Positions 1 through 8,121 of a stretch of DNA of 64,000 nt are shown here, piece by piece. This DNA is from Hymenobacter crusticola. Its GTDB lineage: Bacteria > Bacteroidota > Bacteroidia > Cytophagales > Hymenobacteraceae. The DNA is taken from positions 496,001-560,000 of the forward strand of contig NZ_MTSE01000003.1 in NCBI RefSeq assembly GCF_002154225.1, given 5' to 3'. The number at the start of each line of letters is the position of its first letter. Within the stretch, counting starts at the first letter, position 1. The translations under genes and the position numbers were made by a program. The notes below the pieces were generated by a model. The model saw only the letters and a program-made list of their open reading frames with translations, was not told the DNA's origin and made no database searches.

Positions 1-111
1 GACAACGTGGCCCTAGGGGGTATCCGGCCGAAGGACCTGCTCACCTCCGCCATCGGGCGCGACCAAGTACGCGACCTGCTAGGTCGTATTCAGTACGGTA
101 TTTATTCCTAA
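1..111 (+). CDS. ParS/MbcA/Xre-type antitoxin, C-terminal end (DUF2384)
   Basis: Only the last 36 codons are in the window, read in frame from base 1 to the TAA at 109-111. The visible tail has the form expected for the C-terminal toxin-binding domain of Xre/MbcA/ParS antitoxins: RPKDLL, then a stretch ending LGRIQYGIYS. The stop lies 9 bases before the start of a RES-domain gene, which is the normal antitoxin-toxin order. The role, neutralising the RES enzyme and autorepressing the pair, is inferred from the family and the pairing. The N-terminal helix-turn-helix, if present, is outside the window. Confidence 0.82.
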   Translation, partial: DNVALGGIRPKDLLTSAIGRDQVRDLLGRIQYGIYS

Positions 112-120
112 CGCCGGCGT

Positions 121-573
121 ATGCGCCTATACCGGTTGGGCAAGCACCCCTATATTCTGGATATAACGGGCCAGGGCGGCCTCTTTCACAACGGCCGTTG
201 GCACGAGCAAGGCACGCGGATTCTGTACACTTCCGAGCACCTTTCGCTAGCCAAGTTAGAAGTGCTAGCCAATGCCTCGACGCTACCCAAAAACTATTTT
301 GCCCTGACGCTAGAAGTTCCCACCGACGCTACCGTAAAGACAGTAGCAGTAACCGATCTGCCACCAAATTGGGCGGCAATGCCTTATCCGCAGGAGCTAG
401 CGCTTATCACCCGCGAGTGGATCGAGCAAGCGCAGTACTGGCTGATGCGCGTGCCATCGGCACACTCACCAACGGAGTGGAATTACTTGTTCAATCCGCT
501 GCACCCTGCTCATGCCCAACTCAAAGTCATTTCCGTGGAGCCTCATCCATTTGACCCACGACTCAAGAACTAG
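121..573 (+). CDS. RES-domain toxin (NAD+-degrading)
   Basis: A 150-residue RES protein, close to the usual family length. The family is named for conserved Arg, Glu and Ser residues. Here the likely counterparts are R27 in GRWHEQG, E47 in AKLEVL, and S113 in RVPSAHSP, followed by the typical NYLFNPLHP. Characterised RES toxins act on NAD+ with an ADP-ribosyltransferase-like fold and deplete it in the cytoplasm. The upstream antitoxin remnant ends 9 bases before this ATG, so the two form one toxin-antitoxin operon. No truncation is seen and the toxin looks intact. Confidence 0.9.
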   Translation: MRLYRLGKHPYILDITGQGGLFHNGRWHEQGTRILYTSEHLSLAKLEVLANASTLPKNYFALTLEVPTDATVKTVAVTDLPPNWAAMPYPQELALITREWIEQAQYWLMRVPSAHSPTEWNYLFNPLHPAHAQLKVISVEPHPFDPRLKN

Positions 574-597
574 ATGGGACACCAACCTAGACCTCGG

Positions 598-1149
598 TTA
601 GTCCGCTAGCTCCCGCAAGAAGGCCGACGGCACCTGATCTACCAGCCAAACGCCATTGCCTGACTCGTACAATACAGAACCAGCGCTGTGCAAAGCCGCC
701 GCATCAATTGCCAACAGCACCGGCTTACCACGCCGTGCTCCTACCCGCCGCGCAGTTTCTACATCAGGGGAAAGATGCACATGGTGCCGGCTCATCTTCT
801 GCAACCCCTCTTGCCAAATGGCGGGCAACGCCGCCGCTACCGTACCGTGATATAACACAGCTGGTGGCACTGCCGGGGCTAGCTGCAAATCGACCGGCAC
901 ACTGTGGCCTTGCTGCGCCCGAATGAGTGTGCCAGTAGCATCGAAAGCAAAGCGTTTCTTATCGCTAGTAGTAACAATTTCAGATAGCTCCAAATGGGTC
1001 AACGGCTGACCCTGACGCGTACAAGCTTCTAGCAATTCTGCAACAGGTATCCAGCCTCCTTCCCTTAGCTCTAAGCCTATTGTTTCCGGTTCGTGCCGTA
1101 AGTATTTGCTTAAGAACTTGCTAAGCATGATTTGCCTATTTTTATTCAT
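598..1149 (-). CDS. kptA: RNA 2'-phosphotransferase (Tpt1/KptA)
   Basis: The 183-residue product carries the KptA/Tpt1 signatures: KYLRHEP near residues 16-21 (catalytic Arg18-His19), LYHGT at 99-103, and RHHVHLS at 121-127. The enzyme removes an internal RNA 2'-phosphate by transferring it to NAD+, giving ADP-ribose 1'',2''-cyclic phosphate and nicotinamide. In bacteria it is linked to RNA repair and can also ADP-ribosylate nucleic acid ends. I chose the ATG at 1149; the frame continues to an in-frame TTG at 1158. It follows the GNAT-like gene by 35 bases on the same strand, so the two may be co-transcribed. Confidence 0.92.
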   Translation of the reverse strand: MNKNRQIMLSKFLSKYLRHEPETIGLELREGGWIPVAELLEACTRQGQPLTHLELSEIVTTSDKKRFAFDATGTLIRAQQGHSVPVDLQLAPAVPPAVLYHGTVAAALPAIWQEGLQKMSRHHVHLSPDVETARRVGARRGKPVLLAIDAAALHSAGSVLYESGNGVWLVDQVPSAFLRELAD

Positions 1150-1184
1150 TTGTTGCAATACGTAATATTATACATTTGGGCAAG

Positions 1185-2387
1185 TTAATCAATAACCGGA
1201 TGCCGCTGAAATTCACGCGTGCGGTCGAACAAATAACGCAACGTTTCGTGGGTCCGCCAGGGACGCCCCCCAACCAATTCCGCCACCGCCATCATCTTCG
1301 GATTAAAGTCGCCGATCCAGTTCATCACAGTTTGCTTGTAGGGCACGGCCCCTGGTTTCTGCACGAGCTGCGCCGTGGCATACACCAACGCGGCCTCTAC
1401 CCCTTTACGCTGATGTTCGGGCACCACGCCAAACACAACGCCGAACATGGTTTCCACCGTACCCCGCCACTGATAGTATTTAAACCTGATCTTCTGCCAC
1501 CAACCTAGCTTGCCATTAAGGTGACGGATAATTTCATTGATTTCAGGGAGATTGATGTAAAAGGCCACTGGTTCCCCATCATAATAGCCAAACCAGATGA
1601 TGCGCTCATCCAGGATGTCGAGCATGGAACGCATCATTTTGCGGGCCGTCTCCGAGGTCATCGGTTTCACTCCGCTGTGCTTCACCCACGCTTTGTTGTA
1701 AATGGTGCGTAGGTCTTCCGCGTAACGGGCCCATTTCCTTTTGCGCATGTGCCGAAAATGGTAGCGTGTATCCTTCACAATGCGCTCTGCCCGCGCTAGC
1801 ACAGCCGGGCGTAGCTGCTCATTGACTGTTCGGTAATACGAAATCTGCCGGTAGAACGTCTCAAATCCGTAGTTCCGGAAGAGCTTTTCGTAATACGGCG
1901 GATTATAGTTAGCCCCGTAGATAGGAGAACCGAAGTTTTCGGTCACCAAGCCCCACCACCGGTCCCGGTCACCGAAGTTGACGGGGCCATCCATCATGGT
2001 AAGGCCGCGCTGCGCCAGCCACTCGCGGCACGTATCAAATAACATCGTAGCCGCTGCTAGGTCGTCGAGGCACTCAAAGAAGCCCATGGCCCCAGCGCCG
2101 CGGAAGGCGTCGATTTTACTGGAAGCAGGCACATCGGTTTCGGGTGGGAAGGCAGTTTCCCGGTTGTAAAAAGCCGCTACGCGCCCGATCGTGCGGTTTT
2201 GCTCGTCCAGCAATAGCCAGCGCGTGCACTCCCCTTTCTGGAATAACTTATTCTTGCCCGGATCAAAAACTGCCTCCACATCCTGGTTAAGCGGACGAAT
2301 GTAGTTCGGGTCTTTTCTATACAGCCGCACCGGGAACTCTAAAAATTCTCGAGCCTGCGCCGGGGTCGTAATCTCGACTATGTGCAT
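1185..2387 (-). CDS. GNAT-like protein of Bacteroidota, function unknown
   Basis: A protein of about 400 residues resembling the large GNAT-fold proteins common in Bacteroidota. The N-terminus reads MHIVEITTPAQAREFLEFP and the next part has RLYRKDPNYIRP. A central WARYAEDLRTIYNKAW stretch is followed by a C-terminal domain with VVPEHQRKGVEAAL, which resembles the acetyl-CoA pyrophosphate-binding loop (Q/RxxG). The substrate cannot be told. I chose the ATG at 2387 because the 15 residues upstream of it do not look like part of the domain. It lies 35 bases upstream of kptA on the same strand. Confidence 0.6.
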   Translation of the reverse strand: MHIVEITTPAQAREFLEFPVRLYRKDPNYIRPLNQDVEAVFDPGKNKLFQKGECTRWLLLDEQNRTIGRVAAFYNRETAFPPETDVPASSKIDAFRGAGAMGFFECLDDLAAATMLFDTCREWLAQRGLTMMDGPVNFGDRDRWWGLVTENFGSPIYGANYNPPYYEKLFRNYGFETFYRQISYYRTVNEQLRPAVLARAERIVKDTRYHFRHMRKRKWARYAEDLRTIYNKAWVKHSGVKPMTSETARKMMRSMLDILDERIIWFGYYDGEPVAFYINLPEINEIIRHLNGKLGWWQKIRFKYYQWRGTVETMFGVVFGVVPEHQRKGVEAALVYATAQLVQKPGAVPYKQTVMNWIGDFNPKMMAVAELVGGRPWRTHETLRYLFDRTREFQRHPVID

Positions 2388-2530
2388 GAACCAAAATTTA
2401 CCATCATGAAGGTGCCAAAGCAAAGGTAACACCCTCTTACAACGTCATTACGGCTAGCCTATACTCGAAAAAAAGCCGCCAGCACGTTGCAAGGTAGGTG
2501 TATGAAGATGAGGACTTTCTGAGGCCGATG

Positions 2531-2574
2531 ATAGCACTGCTATCTAGCGGGTCGAAAATATTTTCGGCCCGCTA
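2531..2574. promoter_or_regulatory. Two adjacent dyads upstream of the fasciclin gene
   Basis: ATAGC-ACT-GCTAT at 2531-2543 is a perfect 5-bp dyad. It is followed at 2545-2574 by a 30-bp near-perfect palindrome with arms TAGCGGG and CCCGCTA and an AT-rich centre; one mismatch is seen between the half-sites. They lie about 70-110 bases before the fasciclin ATG. They could be operators or a 5'-leader hairpin. No T-run follows, so a terminator is less likely. Confidence 0.45.
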
Positions 2575-2643
2575 TAAATCCACACGGTTGAGCTGTGGCG
2601 TAAATGCCGGCAACTTACTCCTAATCCTTCTTCCCCCTCTTTT

Positions 2644-3216
2644 ATGAAAAAGTCTCTCTCTGCTCTCGCTTTTGTTGCCCTGCTCGGCGCCACCACAGTA
2701 CAGTCGGCCAGCGCCCAGGCCAAGATGACACCCGGCACCGTGATGGTGGGTGGCGAGGCAATGTACCCGAGCAAAACGATTGTTGAAAACGCCGTTAATT
2801 CGAAAGATCACACTACGCTGGTAGCCGCCGTGAAAGCCGCAGGCTTAGTAGAGACCCTGCAAGGGAAAGGCCCGTTCACCGTGTTTGCCCCCACCAACGC
2901 TGCCTTCAGCGCATTGCCTGCCGGCACGGTCGAGACGCTGGTAAAACCGGAGAGCAAAGCCACGCTAACCAAGATCCTAACTTACCACGTGGTAGCTGGC
3001 AACATGACCTCAGATAAGATCATGGCGGCTATCAAGGCAGGTAGCGGCACTGCTTCCCTCAAAACCGTGAGCGGCGGCACGCTGAAAGCCATGATGAACG
3101 GCCCCAAAAACATTGTGCTGCAGGATGAGAAAGGCAACGTATCGACTATCTCGACCTACGACGTGCTCCAAAGCAACGGCGTAATTCATGTAATTGACAA
3201 GGTGCTGATGCCCTAA
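2644..3216 (+). CDS. Secreted fasciclin-domain protein
   Basis: A 190-residue protein with a Sec signal peptide ([20 protein letters not shown], cleavage likely after ASA near residue 25). One fasciclin (FAS1/BIgH3) domain fills residues 44-188. Hallmarks are [25 protein letters not shown], and the closing [16 protein letters not shown]1 domains mediate adhesion or matrix contacts; the bacterial ligand is generally unknown. The gene stands alone between a dyad-rich leader and a strong terminator (3255-3290), so it is probably monocistronic. Confidence 0.93.
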   Translation: MKKSLSALAFVALLGATTVQSASAQAKMTPGTVMVGGEAMYPSKTIVENAVNSKDHTTLVAAVKAAGLVETLQGKGPFTVFAPTNAAFSALPAGTVETLVKPESKATLTKILTYHVVAGNMTSDKIMAAIKAGSGTASLKTVSGGTLKAMMNGPKNIVLQDEKGNVSTISTYDVLQSNGVIHVIDKVLMP

Positions 3217-3254
3217 CCTGACCTAGCTTAGAACGCTACGTTTCAGTAAAACGA

Positions 3255-3290
3255 CAAAACCCCGCTATCCTATAGGGCAGCGGGGTTTTG
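3255..3290 (+). terminator. Rho-independent terminator after the fasciclin gene
   Basis: Perfect 12-bp inverted arms CAAAACCCCGCT (3255-3266) and AGCGGGGTTTTG (3279-3290) enclose a 12-base loop. The right arm ends in TTTTG. It begins 38 bases after the stop codon. Confidence 0.9.
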
Positions 3291-3969
3291 TGTGGTATGG
3301 TAAGTAGGTTTTGGCTCGCGGATAGCGGAGCCAGGGCGTCAATCACAAAGCACCAGACGTTGGTCGTTCGCCAGCGGGAGGATTCTCCGGCGTGCGCTCT
3401 ACAGCGCCGATGCCTTCTATTATAAAGTATAAAGGGAAAACGTGTTATGCTTTAGTGGGCTTCAGTACGCTGGGCGCAACTAACAGGAGCGCCAACACGG
3501 AGAGCATACTTTGCTGGGAGGACAAAGCACTCGGAGCGGTAGTGTATGTAGTAGTCATATCGAGTGGGCAGGAGCTAGATTAGTGTTCAAATGTAGCCCC
3601 GCCTGCCAAGCTGATCAATACCTAGCTATGTGTATTTGTGACCACTATTATTCTTCTATTAATTATAGATTATTCCAATATGAAACTCTCGAAACAGTTA
3701 CTATCAAGCTTTTAGAGCTAATAACACAATATTTTTAACGCCCTATTTGTGACATTTACTGAGCCTTAATTAGTTATATTAGAGGAGTGATTACCCTTTA
3801 AAAAGTTAAAAGTTTTTGACGCAACTCATCACTATTGGCTGCTCTGTGCGGCTTAGTTGATCAGTGCAATGCGCGGGCCTTAGGCCTTACTACTGAACGT
3901 AAGAACTTACTATGGTGCGCGAGATTTCTTTTTATAGCGTTCTAGGTACGTCCTAAACAACTGCTCAAC
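3291..3969. other. Intergenic stretch with no recognisable gene
   Basis: About 680 bases that become A+T-rich after 3600. Short open frames occur (for example near 3392-3738) but none has a family motif, signal peptide or coherent composition. I see no RNA gene or clear repeat here. It lies between two terminators that point away from or into it, consistent with spacer DNA. Confidence 0.5.
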
Positions 3970-4001
3970 AAAAAGGCCCGTCTTGCAGACGGGCCTTTTT
4001 T
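3970..4001. terminator. Bidirectional terminator
   Basis: AAAAAGGCCCGTC pairs with GACGGGCCTTTTT around a 5-6 base loop, with A-run and T-run on the two sides. It overlaps the stop codon of the small reverse-strand gene ending at 4000 and would terminate it. Confidence 0.88.
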
Positions 4002-4206
4002 AGTTACCGGGGAGCATTCCGGGCTCCAACTCATCAGGATAATGGTCGGAGAATGAGAGAAATCCGCGAAGGCCTTGGTGCAATTGTGCATACGGCAAAC
4101 ACTTAATGGATTTTTCGACAGTGGGGTCAATGAGCATTACTTGTAATAGCTCACCACTGTCATCGGCTTTTAGGCGCACTAAGTCGCCTATTTCGAATGA
4201 GGGCAT
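4000..4206 (-). CDS. Small protein with a YodC-like N-terminus
   Basis: A 68-residue protein beginning MPSFEIGDLVRLKADDSGE. This resembles the small YodC/DUF2158 proteins (pattern F-x-x-G-D-x-V-x-L-K), which often read as one small beta-barrel. The C-terminal half (SDHYPDELEPGMLP) is unfamiliar. The frame extends upstream to 4263, but the added residues look non-coding, so I use the ATG at 4206. A strong terminator lies directly at its stop codon, which supports a real gene. Its function is unknown. Confidence 0.55.
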   Translation of the reverse strand: MPSFEIGDLVRLKADDSGELLQVMLIDPTVEKSIKCLPYAQLHQGLRGFLSFSDHYPDELEPGMLPGN

Positions 4207-4648
4207 GAAAAGGGGCAAAAAGGTGTGAACTCGGGTGGTGCGCGCGCAGTAAACTGCCTCCATCTCGGCACCGGGCTGATAGAGGAGCTAATCCAAAAAT
4301 CAAATTTAAGTATACTACTATCCATATTATAATAAATAAAATGATTTTAGTCATATAAGTAAAGACGACAGATAAGAGCCACTTTTTTCCGGTCAAAAAG
4401 GATTCTCCCGGGATAGTTCCTAGCCCGATCTTCTAGCCTCTCGCAGCTAAATACGGTCGTATTTAGCGTCTCCTAGGGTCGCTTTCTCATGCCCTCGCCG
4501 TTGCCCTTAGTGGCTACCTCCGTATTTCGTGCATTCGCCACTTGCAGGGAACCGTTCGGGGGGGCCTAGCTTGTTAGGCCGTAAACCAGCCGTTGCCCCT
4601 ACGCTCGCGCTGCCATTGCTATCCGACGAAATTCTATATCTTCACCTT
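4207..4648. other. Intergenic region with an A+T-rich core and one palindrome
   Basis: Contains a very A+T-rich segment around 4290-4380, plausibly promoter DNA for the reverse-strand gene ending at 4000, and the perfect palindrome at 4446-4467. No gene is evident. Confidence 0.5.
4446..4467. promoter_or_regulatory. Perfect 10-bp dyad, candidate operator
   Basis: GCTAAATACG and CGTATTTAGC form exact inverted arms around a 2-base centre (GT). It lies about 180 bases before the small gene at 4649. The short spacer and A+T-rich arms suit a dimeric repressor site better than an RNA hairpin. The binding protein is unknown. Confidence 0.5.
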
Positions 4649-4921
4649 ATGCCACACGAAGTAGCCAACCTCACGCTCGCAGAAGCCACGCGCCACGCGC
4701 CTTTTATTGAGTATGCCCGCTGCCTGGATGCGAGCCAACGCCCGGGCAACCACGCGGGCGACTGGCCCGAAGAAGGTCAGTTCTACCCGGTACGGGTTGT
4801 TGAATCGCACTTGGAGGGCATGCCGCTGGTCCACGTCCTGGGTTTTCACGGCGAAGCGCCCTACTACAATGCTTACGCTCCGCACCGCTTCGAACTGCTG
4901 TACACGGTATGGTTGAACTAG
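4649..4921 (+). CDS. Small conserved-looking protein, function unknown
   Basis: A 90-residue soluble protein starting MPHEVANLTLAEATRHAPF. It has an acidic, aromatic-rich composition (DWPEEGQFYPVRVVESH, GEAPYYNAYAPHRFELLY) and no signal peptide or membrane segment. I do not recognise a family. The frame is open upstream to 4529, but those residues have spacer-like composition, so the ATG at 4649 is preferred. A hairpin (arms 4954-4963 and 4983-4992) follows the stop codon. Confidence 0.5.
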   Translation: MPHEVANLTLAEATRHAPFIEYARCLDASQRPGNHAGDWPEEGQFYPVRVVESHLEGMPLVHVLGFHGEAPYYNAYAPHRFELLYTVWLN

Positions 4922-5050
4922 GCTAGCATCTCCTTTTCAATAGTTTCGCAAAAGCTAGGTAGCGTGCCCCCGTAGGCTGTAGGCTACCTAGCCCTCTTGT
5001 TTGCTGGCACGAAGACAGCACTTTCGCCAGTAACTTTTAATAGCACCTCA

Positions 5051-5087
5051 CGCAAAAGGGCAAGCCTATTCGGCTTGCCCTTTTGCG
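5051..5087. terminator. Strong bidirectional terminator
   Basis: A perfect 16-bp stem: CGCAAAAGGGCAAGCC at 5051-5066 and its complement at 5072-5087, with a 5-base loop. It follows the 3' end (5109) of the reverse-strand barrel gene and may also stop transcripts from the left. Confidence 0.9.
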
Positions 5088-5108
5088 TAGCTACATGCGA
5101 AGCGCTAC

Positions 5109-6467
5109 CTACTTCTTCGGAACCGGCTTGCGAAGCGGCACCGGGCTTTTTTTCACCGGGACTACCCCTTTTGGGGCCGGCCATTTCTTGGCTGGTGCAG
5201 CCTTGCCCGTGGGCCACCGACGCAAGGGTAACTTCCGGCCGGGTACCACTGGCACGCGCCCGGCTGGCGTGAGAACAGGCTTAGCCGGCGTGACTGGCCA
5301 AGGGCGCCCGGGTGGGAGGCCATACCTAGGACGGGCTTTCACGTCGGGGCAGCCGTGGTTGGCCGCCGAACCGGGCCGGTCAGGACAACGGTCGGTGCGG
5401 TCGGGTACCCCGTCGCCGTCGCGGTCGAGGGGGCAGCCGTTGGCATCCACAGGCGTATCAGCGGGCGTGCGGGGGCATTTATCGTTGGGGTCGATGACGC
5501 CGTCGCCGTCCGTATCAGGGCAACCTTGCCGCTGAATGCGCCCCGGCAACTCGGGGCACTTATCTTCGCTATCGGTGATACCGTCGCCGTCGCGGTCGGG
5601 GCAGCCCTCCAGAGTAGCTAGGCCTTTTTCGGTGGGGCACTTATCCTGGTAATCTGGCACGCCGTCGCCGTCACCATCGAGCGGGCAGCCGTTTGAGTTT
5701 ACAGCAACGCCTTGCGGAGTGCCGGCGCACTTGTCTTTGCGGTCGGGCACGCCGTCGTGGTCTTCGTCCTTTACCTTACCTAGGCTGAAAGCTAGGCCCG
5801 CCATGTGCTGCAAATACCGGTCGCTACGCTTGCTCCCGGGCAGGGCCACGCCATCAACCCGATCTGTGAGCGGATAGTGCTGGCCCGTTTGCACAAAGAC
5901 GGCGAAGCCAGGCGAGAACTGCAACTTGATACCGGCCGCGCCCATCACGTCGAAGGCGTAAAGATCGACGGCGGCAGTAGCGGTAGATGCAGCCGGATCG
6001 GTGAAGCGCCGGCTGGTGCGGGCCAGGAACACGCCAGGCTGCACCAGCAGGTACGGGGCAAAAAATGCGTCTTCCTTCAGGGCCCAGGTGCCGTTGTTTA
6101 ACCTGAGTTTAAGGGGCAGCCCCACGTTCACCACATCGGCCGCGAACCCCCGCAGGGCTTTACCGTCCGAGTAAAACTGCTCGTTTTTGGGCGGATCAGC
6201 GTTGAACTTCAGCTGGCCGTAGCTCAGCGCCAGGCCTAGGTCCAGCCCCTTGGTCAGGTAACGGTCAAGGGTAATGCCCGCACCATATTCCACTTTATTC
6301 CGGGTAAACCACTCCGAACCTAGGTCGCCGTGGTACTGTAACGTACTGCCATATACGCTGATTGCCGTTTTCTTATCGGTGGTTTGCGCGTAACTGCTTT
6401 GCGGGGCCGCTACGCGCAAACCCAAACCCAGAACCAGCAGCTTGGCCAGGGAAACAGGGAACTTCAT
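5109..6467 (-). CDS. Outer-membrane barrel with TSP3 repeats and a basic Pro/Lys tail
   Basis: A 452-residue protein starting MKFPVSLAKLLVLGLG, with a signal peptide ending around SYAQ. Residues 30-230 look like an OmpA-type beta-barrel (alternating aromatic strands such as ISVYGSTLQYHGDLG). Residues 235-375 hold five calcium-binding thrombospondin type 3 repeats of the form DxDxDGxxD-x-x-D-x-C. The family usually ends in a peptidoglycan-binding OmpA domain. Here the last 77 residues are instead a Pro/Lys/Arg-rich tail ending KPVPKK. The ATG at 6467 places the signal peptide at the N-terminus. Confidence 0.8.
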   Translation of the reverse strand: MKFPVSLAKLLVLGLGLRVAAPQSSYAQTTDKKTAISVYGSTLQYHGDLGSEWFTRNKVEYGAGITLDRYLTKGLDLGLALSYGQLKFNADPPKNEQFYSDGKALRGFAADVVNVGLPLKLRLNNGTWALKEDAFFAPYLLVQPGVFLARTSRRFTDPAASTATAAVDLYAFDVMGAAGIKLQFSPGFAVFVQTGQHYPLTDRVDGVALPGSKRSDRYLQHMAGLAFSLGKVKDEDHDGVPDRKDKCAGTPQGVAVNSNGCPLDGDGDGVPDYQDKCPTEKGLATLEGCPDRDGDGITDSEDKCPELPGRIQRQGCPDTDGDGVIDPNDKCPRTPADTPVDANGCPLDRDGDGVPDRTDRCPDRPGSAANHGCPDVKARPRYGLPPGRPWPVTPAKPVLTPAGRVPVVPGRKLPLRRWPTGKAAPAKKWPAPKGVVPVKKSPVPLRKPVPKK

Positions 6468-6651
6468 CGAGTAAAATTCAGAGCACACACTATAGAAAAT
6501 AAGGCCATATACTTGCCCCTTCGCAGAAGGTTGTTGGGCCAAAGGTAGCCGCCCGGGTATTCTTCGGGCCCAACTTTTCACGTTTCCGACTTCCGTATCT
6601 TGTGGCGACCCACAGGCGGAAGACTTCCTATTCTATTATTTTTATCCAGTA

Positions 6652-8100
6652 ATGCTGCTCACCATCACCACTACCCACCAGCCCGCTACCGACCTAGGGT
6701 ATCTGTTACACAAGAATCCGGCCCGGCTGCAATCCATCGATATTTCGGCTGGGCAGGCTCATATCTTCTACCCCGAAGCTAGCCCCGCGCGCTGCACCGC
6801 CGCCCTGCTGCTCGACATCGACCCGATTGCCTTGGTACGCAACCACCGCGGCCCGGCGGGTGAAGGGTTTGCCTTGGAGCAGTACGTGAATGACCGGCCC
6901 TACGTGGCTTCCTCCTTCCTGAGCACTGCGATGAGCAAAGCCTTCAACACGGCGATGAACGGCACGTGCAAAGACCGCCCCGAGCTACCCGACACGTTGC
7001 TGCCTCTGGAAGCCACCGTGGCCGTGATGCCCGCCGCCAGCGCCGAGCAACTGCAAAAACTATTTGCGCCCCTGGGCTACGCCGTAGAAACAGAAGCCCA
7101 CCTGCTCGACCCCACGGTGCCCGCCTGGGGCAACAGCCGCTATTTTACCCTGCGCCTGCGCCACCCGGCCCTGCGCCTGCGCGACCTGCTCTCCCACCTC
7201 TACGTGCTTATCCCCGTGCTCGACCGCGGCGACAAGCACTACTGGATCAACGAAGCCGAAGCGGAGAAACTACTCCACCGCGGCGCGACCTGGCTGCCCC
7301 AGCACCCCGAGCGGGAGTTTATTACGCGCCGCTACTTACGCAACCTAGCTCAGTACGTGAACCCGACGCTCGAACGCCTGCTGGAAGGCGAAGAAGCTCT
7401 CACGGATGACGTGCCGCCGCTGACCTCGGAAGAAACGGCAACGACTGGTCTAGATGTAGCCGCCCCATCGGCTAGCACCACTGCACCCGCCCGGGAAAAG
7501 CAGAACCTGCACGACTTGCGCCTCGACCGGGTGGCCGAAACCATCAGCCAGCTCGGGGCGAAGCGCGTGCTAGACCTAGGGTGCGGGGAAGGGAAGCTGG
7601 TGCGCCGCCTGCTGAAAAACCCGCAGATTGAGCACATTTTAGCCCTGGATGTCTCGTGGCAGGAGCTGCAACGGGCCCAAGAGCGATTGCACGTAGCCGA
7701 GATGCCCCCGCGCCAGCGCGAACGGCTCACCCTCACGCAAGGCTCCCTGCTCTACCACGACCCGCGCCTGGTGGGCTACGACGTAGCAGCCGTGGTAGAA
7801 GTCATTGAGCACCTCGATGAAAGCCGGCTCGCCGCGTTTGAGCAAGTGGTATTTGCCCGCGCCCGACCCATCGCCGTACTCGTTACCACACCCAACGCCG
7901 ACTACAACCAGCGCTACGAACAGCTCTCCGCCGGCGAATTCCGCCACGCCGACCACCGCTTCGAGTGGACGCGGGCGCAGTTTGCTGAGTGGGTCGCTGG
8001 CGTAGCCGAGCGGCACGGCTACCGCGCCCGGGTAGACAACCTAGGTCCGGAGGATGCGGTGGTAGGCGCTCCTTCCCAGCTAGCCATTTTCGAGCAATAA
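6652..8100 (+). CDS. hen1: Bacterial Hen1, 3'-terminal RNA ribose 2'-O-methyltransferase
   Basis: A 482-residue protein of the full bacterial Hen1 length. The N-terminal half (about 1-250) is the Hen1-specific domain that cooperates with Pnkp. The C-terminal half is an S-adenosylmethionine methyltransferase: VLDLGCGEG at 306-314, and the metal-binding EVIEH around 384-388, followed by the His-rich GEFRHADHRFEW. Hen1 methylates the 2'-OH at the 3' end of the break before sealing, so the repaired RNA resists the same ribotoxin. Its partner pnkp lies 1.9 kb downstream on the same strand, separated by two reverse-strand genes. Confidence 0.95.
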   Translation: MLLTITTTHQPATDLGYLLHKNPARLQSIDISAGQAHIFYPEASPARCTAALLLDIDPIALVRNHRGPAGEGFALEQYVNDRPYVASSFLSTAMSKAFNTAMNGTCKDRPELPDTLLPLEATVAVMPAASAEQLQKLFAPLGYAVETEAHLLDPTVPAWGNSRYFTLRLRHPALRLRDLLSHLYVLIPVLDRGDKHYWINEAEAEKLLHRGATWLPQHPEREFITRRYLRNLAQYVNPTLERLLEGEEALTDDVPPLTSEETATTGLDVAAPSASTTAPAREKQNLHDLRLDRVAETISQLGAKRVLDLGCGEGKLVRRLLKNPQIEHILALDVSWQELQRAQERLHVAEMPPRQRERLTLTQGSLLYHDPRLVGYDVAAVVEVIEHLDESRLAAFEQVVFARARPIAVLVTTPNADYNQRYEQLSAGEFRHADHRFEWTRAQFAEWVAGVAERHGYRARVDNLGPEDAVVGAPSQLAIFEQ

Positions 8101-8121
8101 GCTAGCCTATACCTAAAGGGT

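Noticed and set aside
3392..3738. Two short forward open frames in the gap after the fasciclin gene
   Set aside because: No family motif, signal peptide or coherent composition; they overlap A+T-rich spacer between two terminators.
4160..4396. Reverse-strand frame with a hydrophobic N-terminus (78 residues)
   Set aside because: It overlaps the small gene at 4000-4206 in another frame; its second half has the composition of a shadow frame. The hydrophobic stretch comes from an A+T-rich promoter-like segment.
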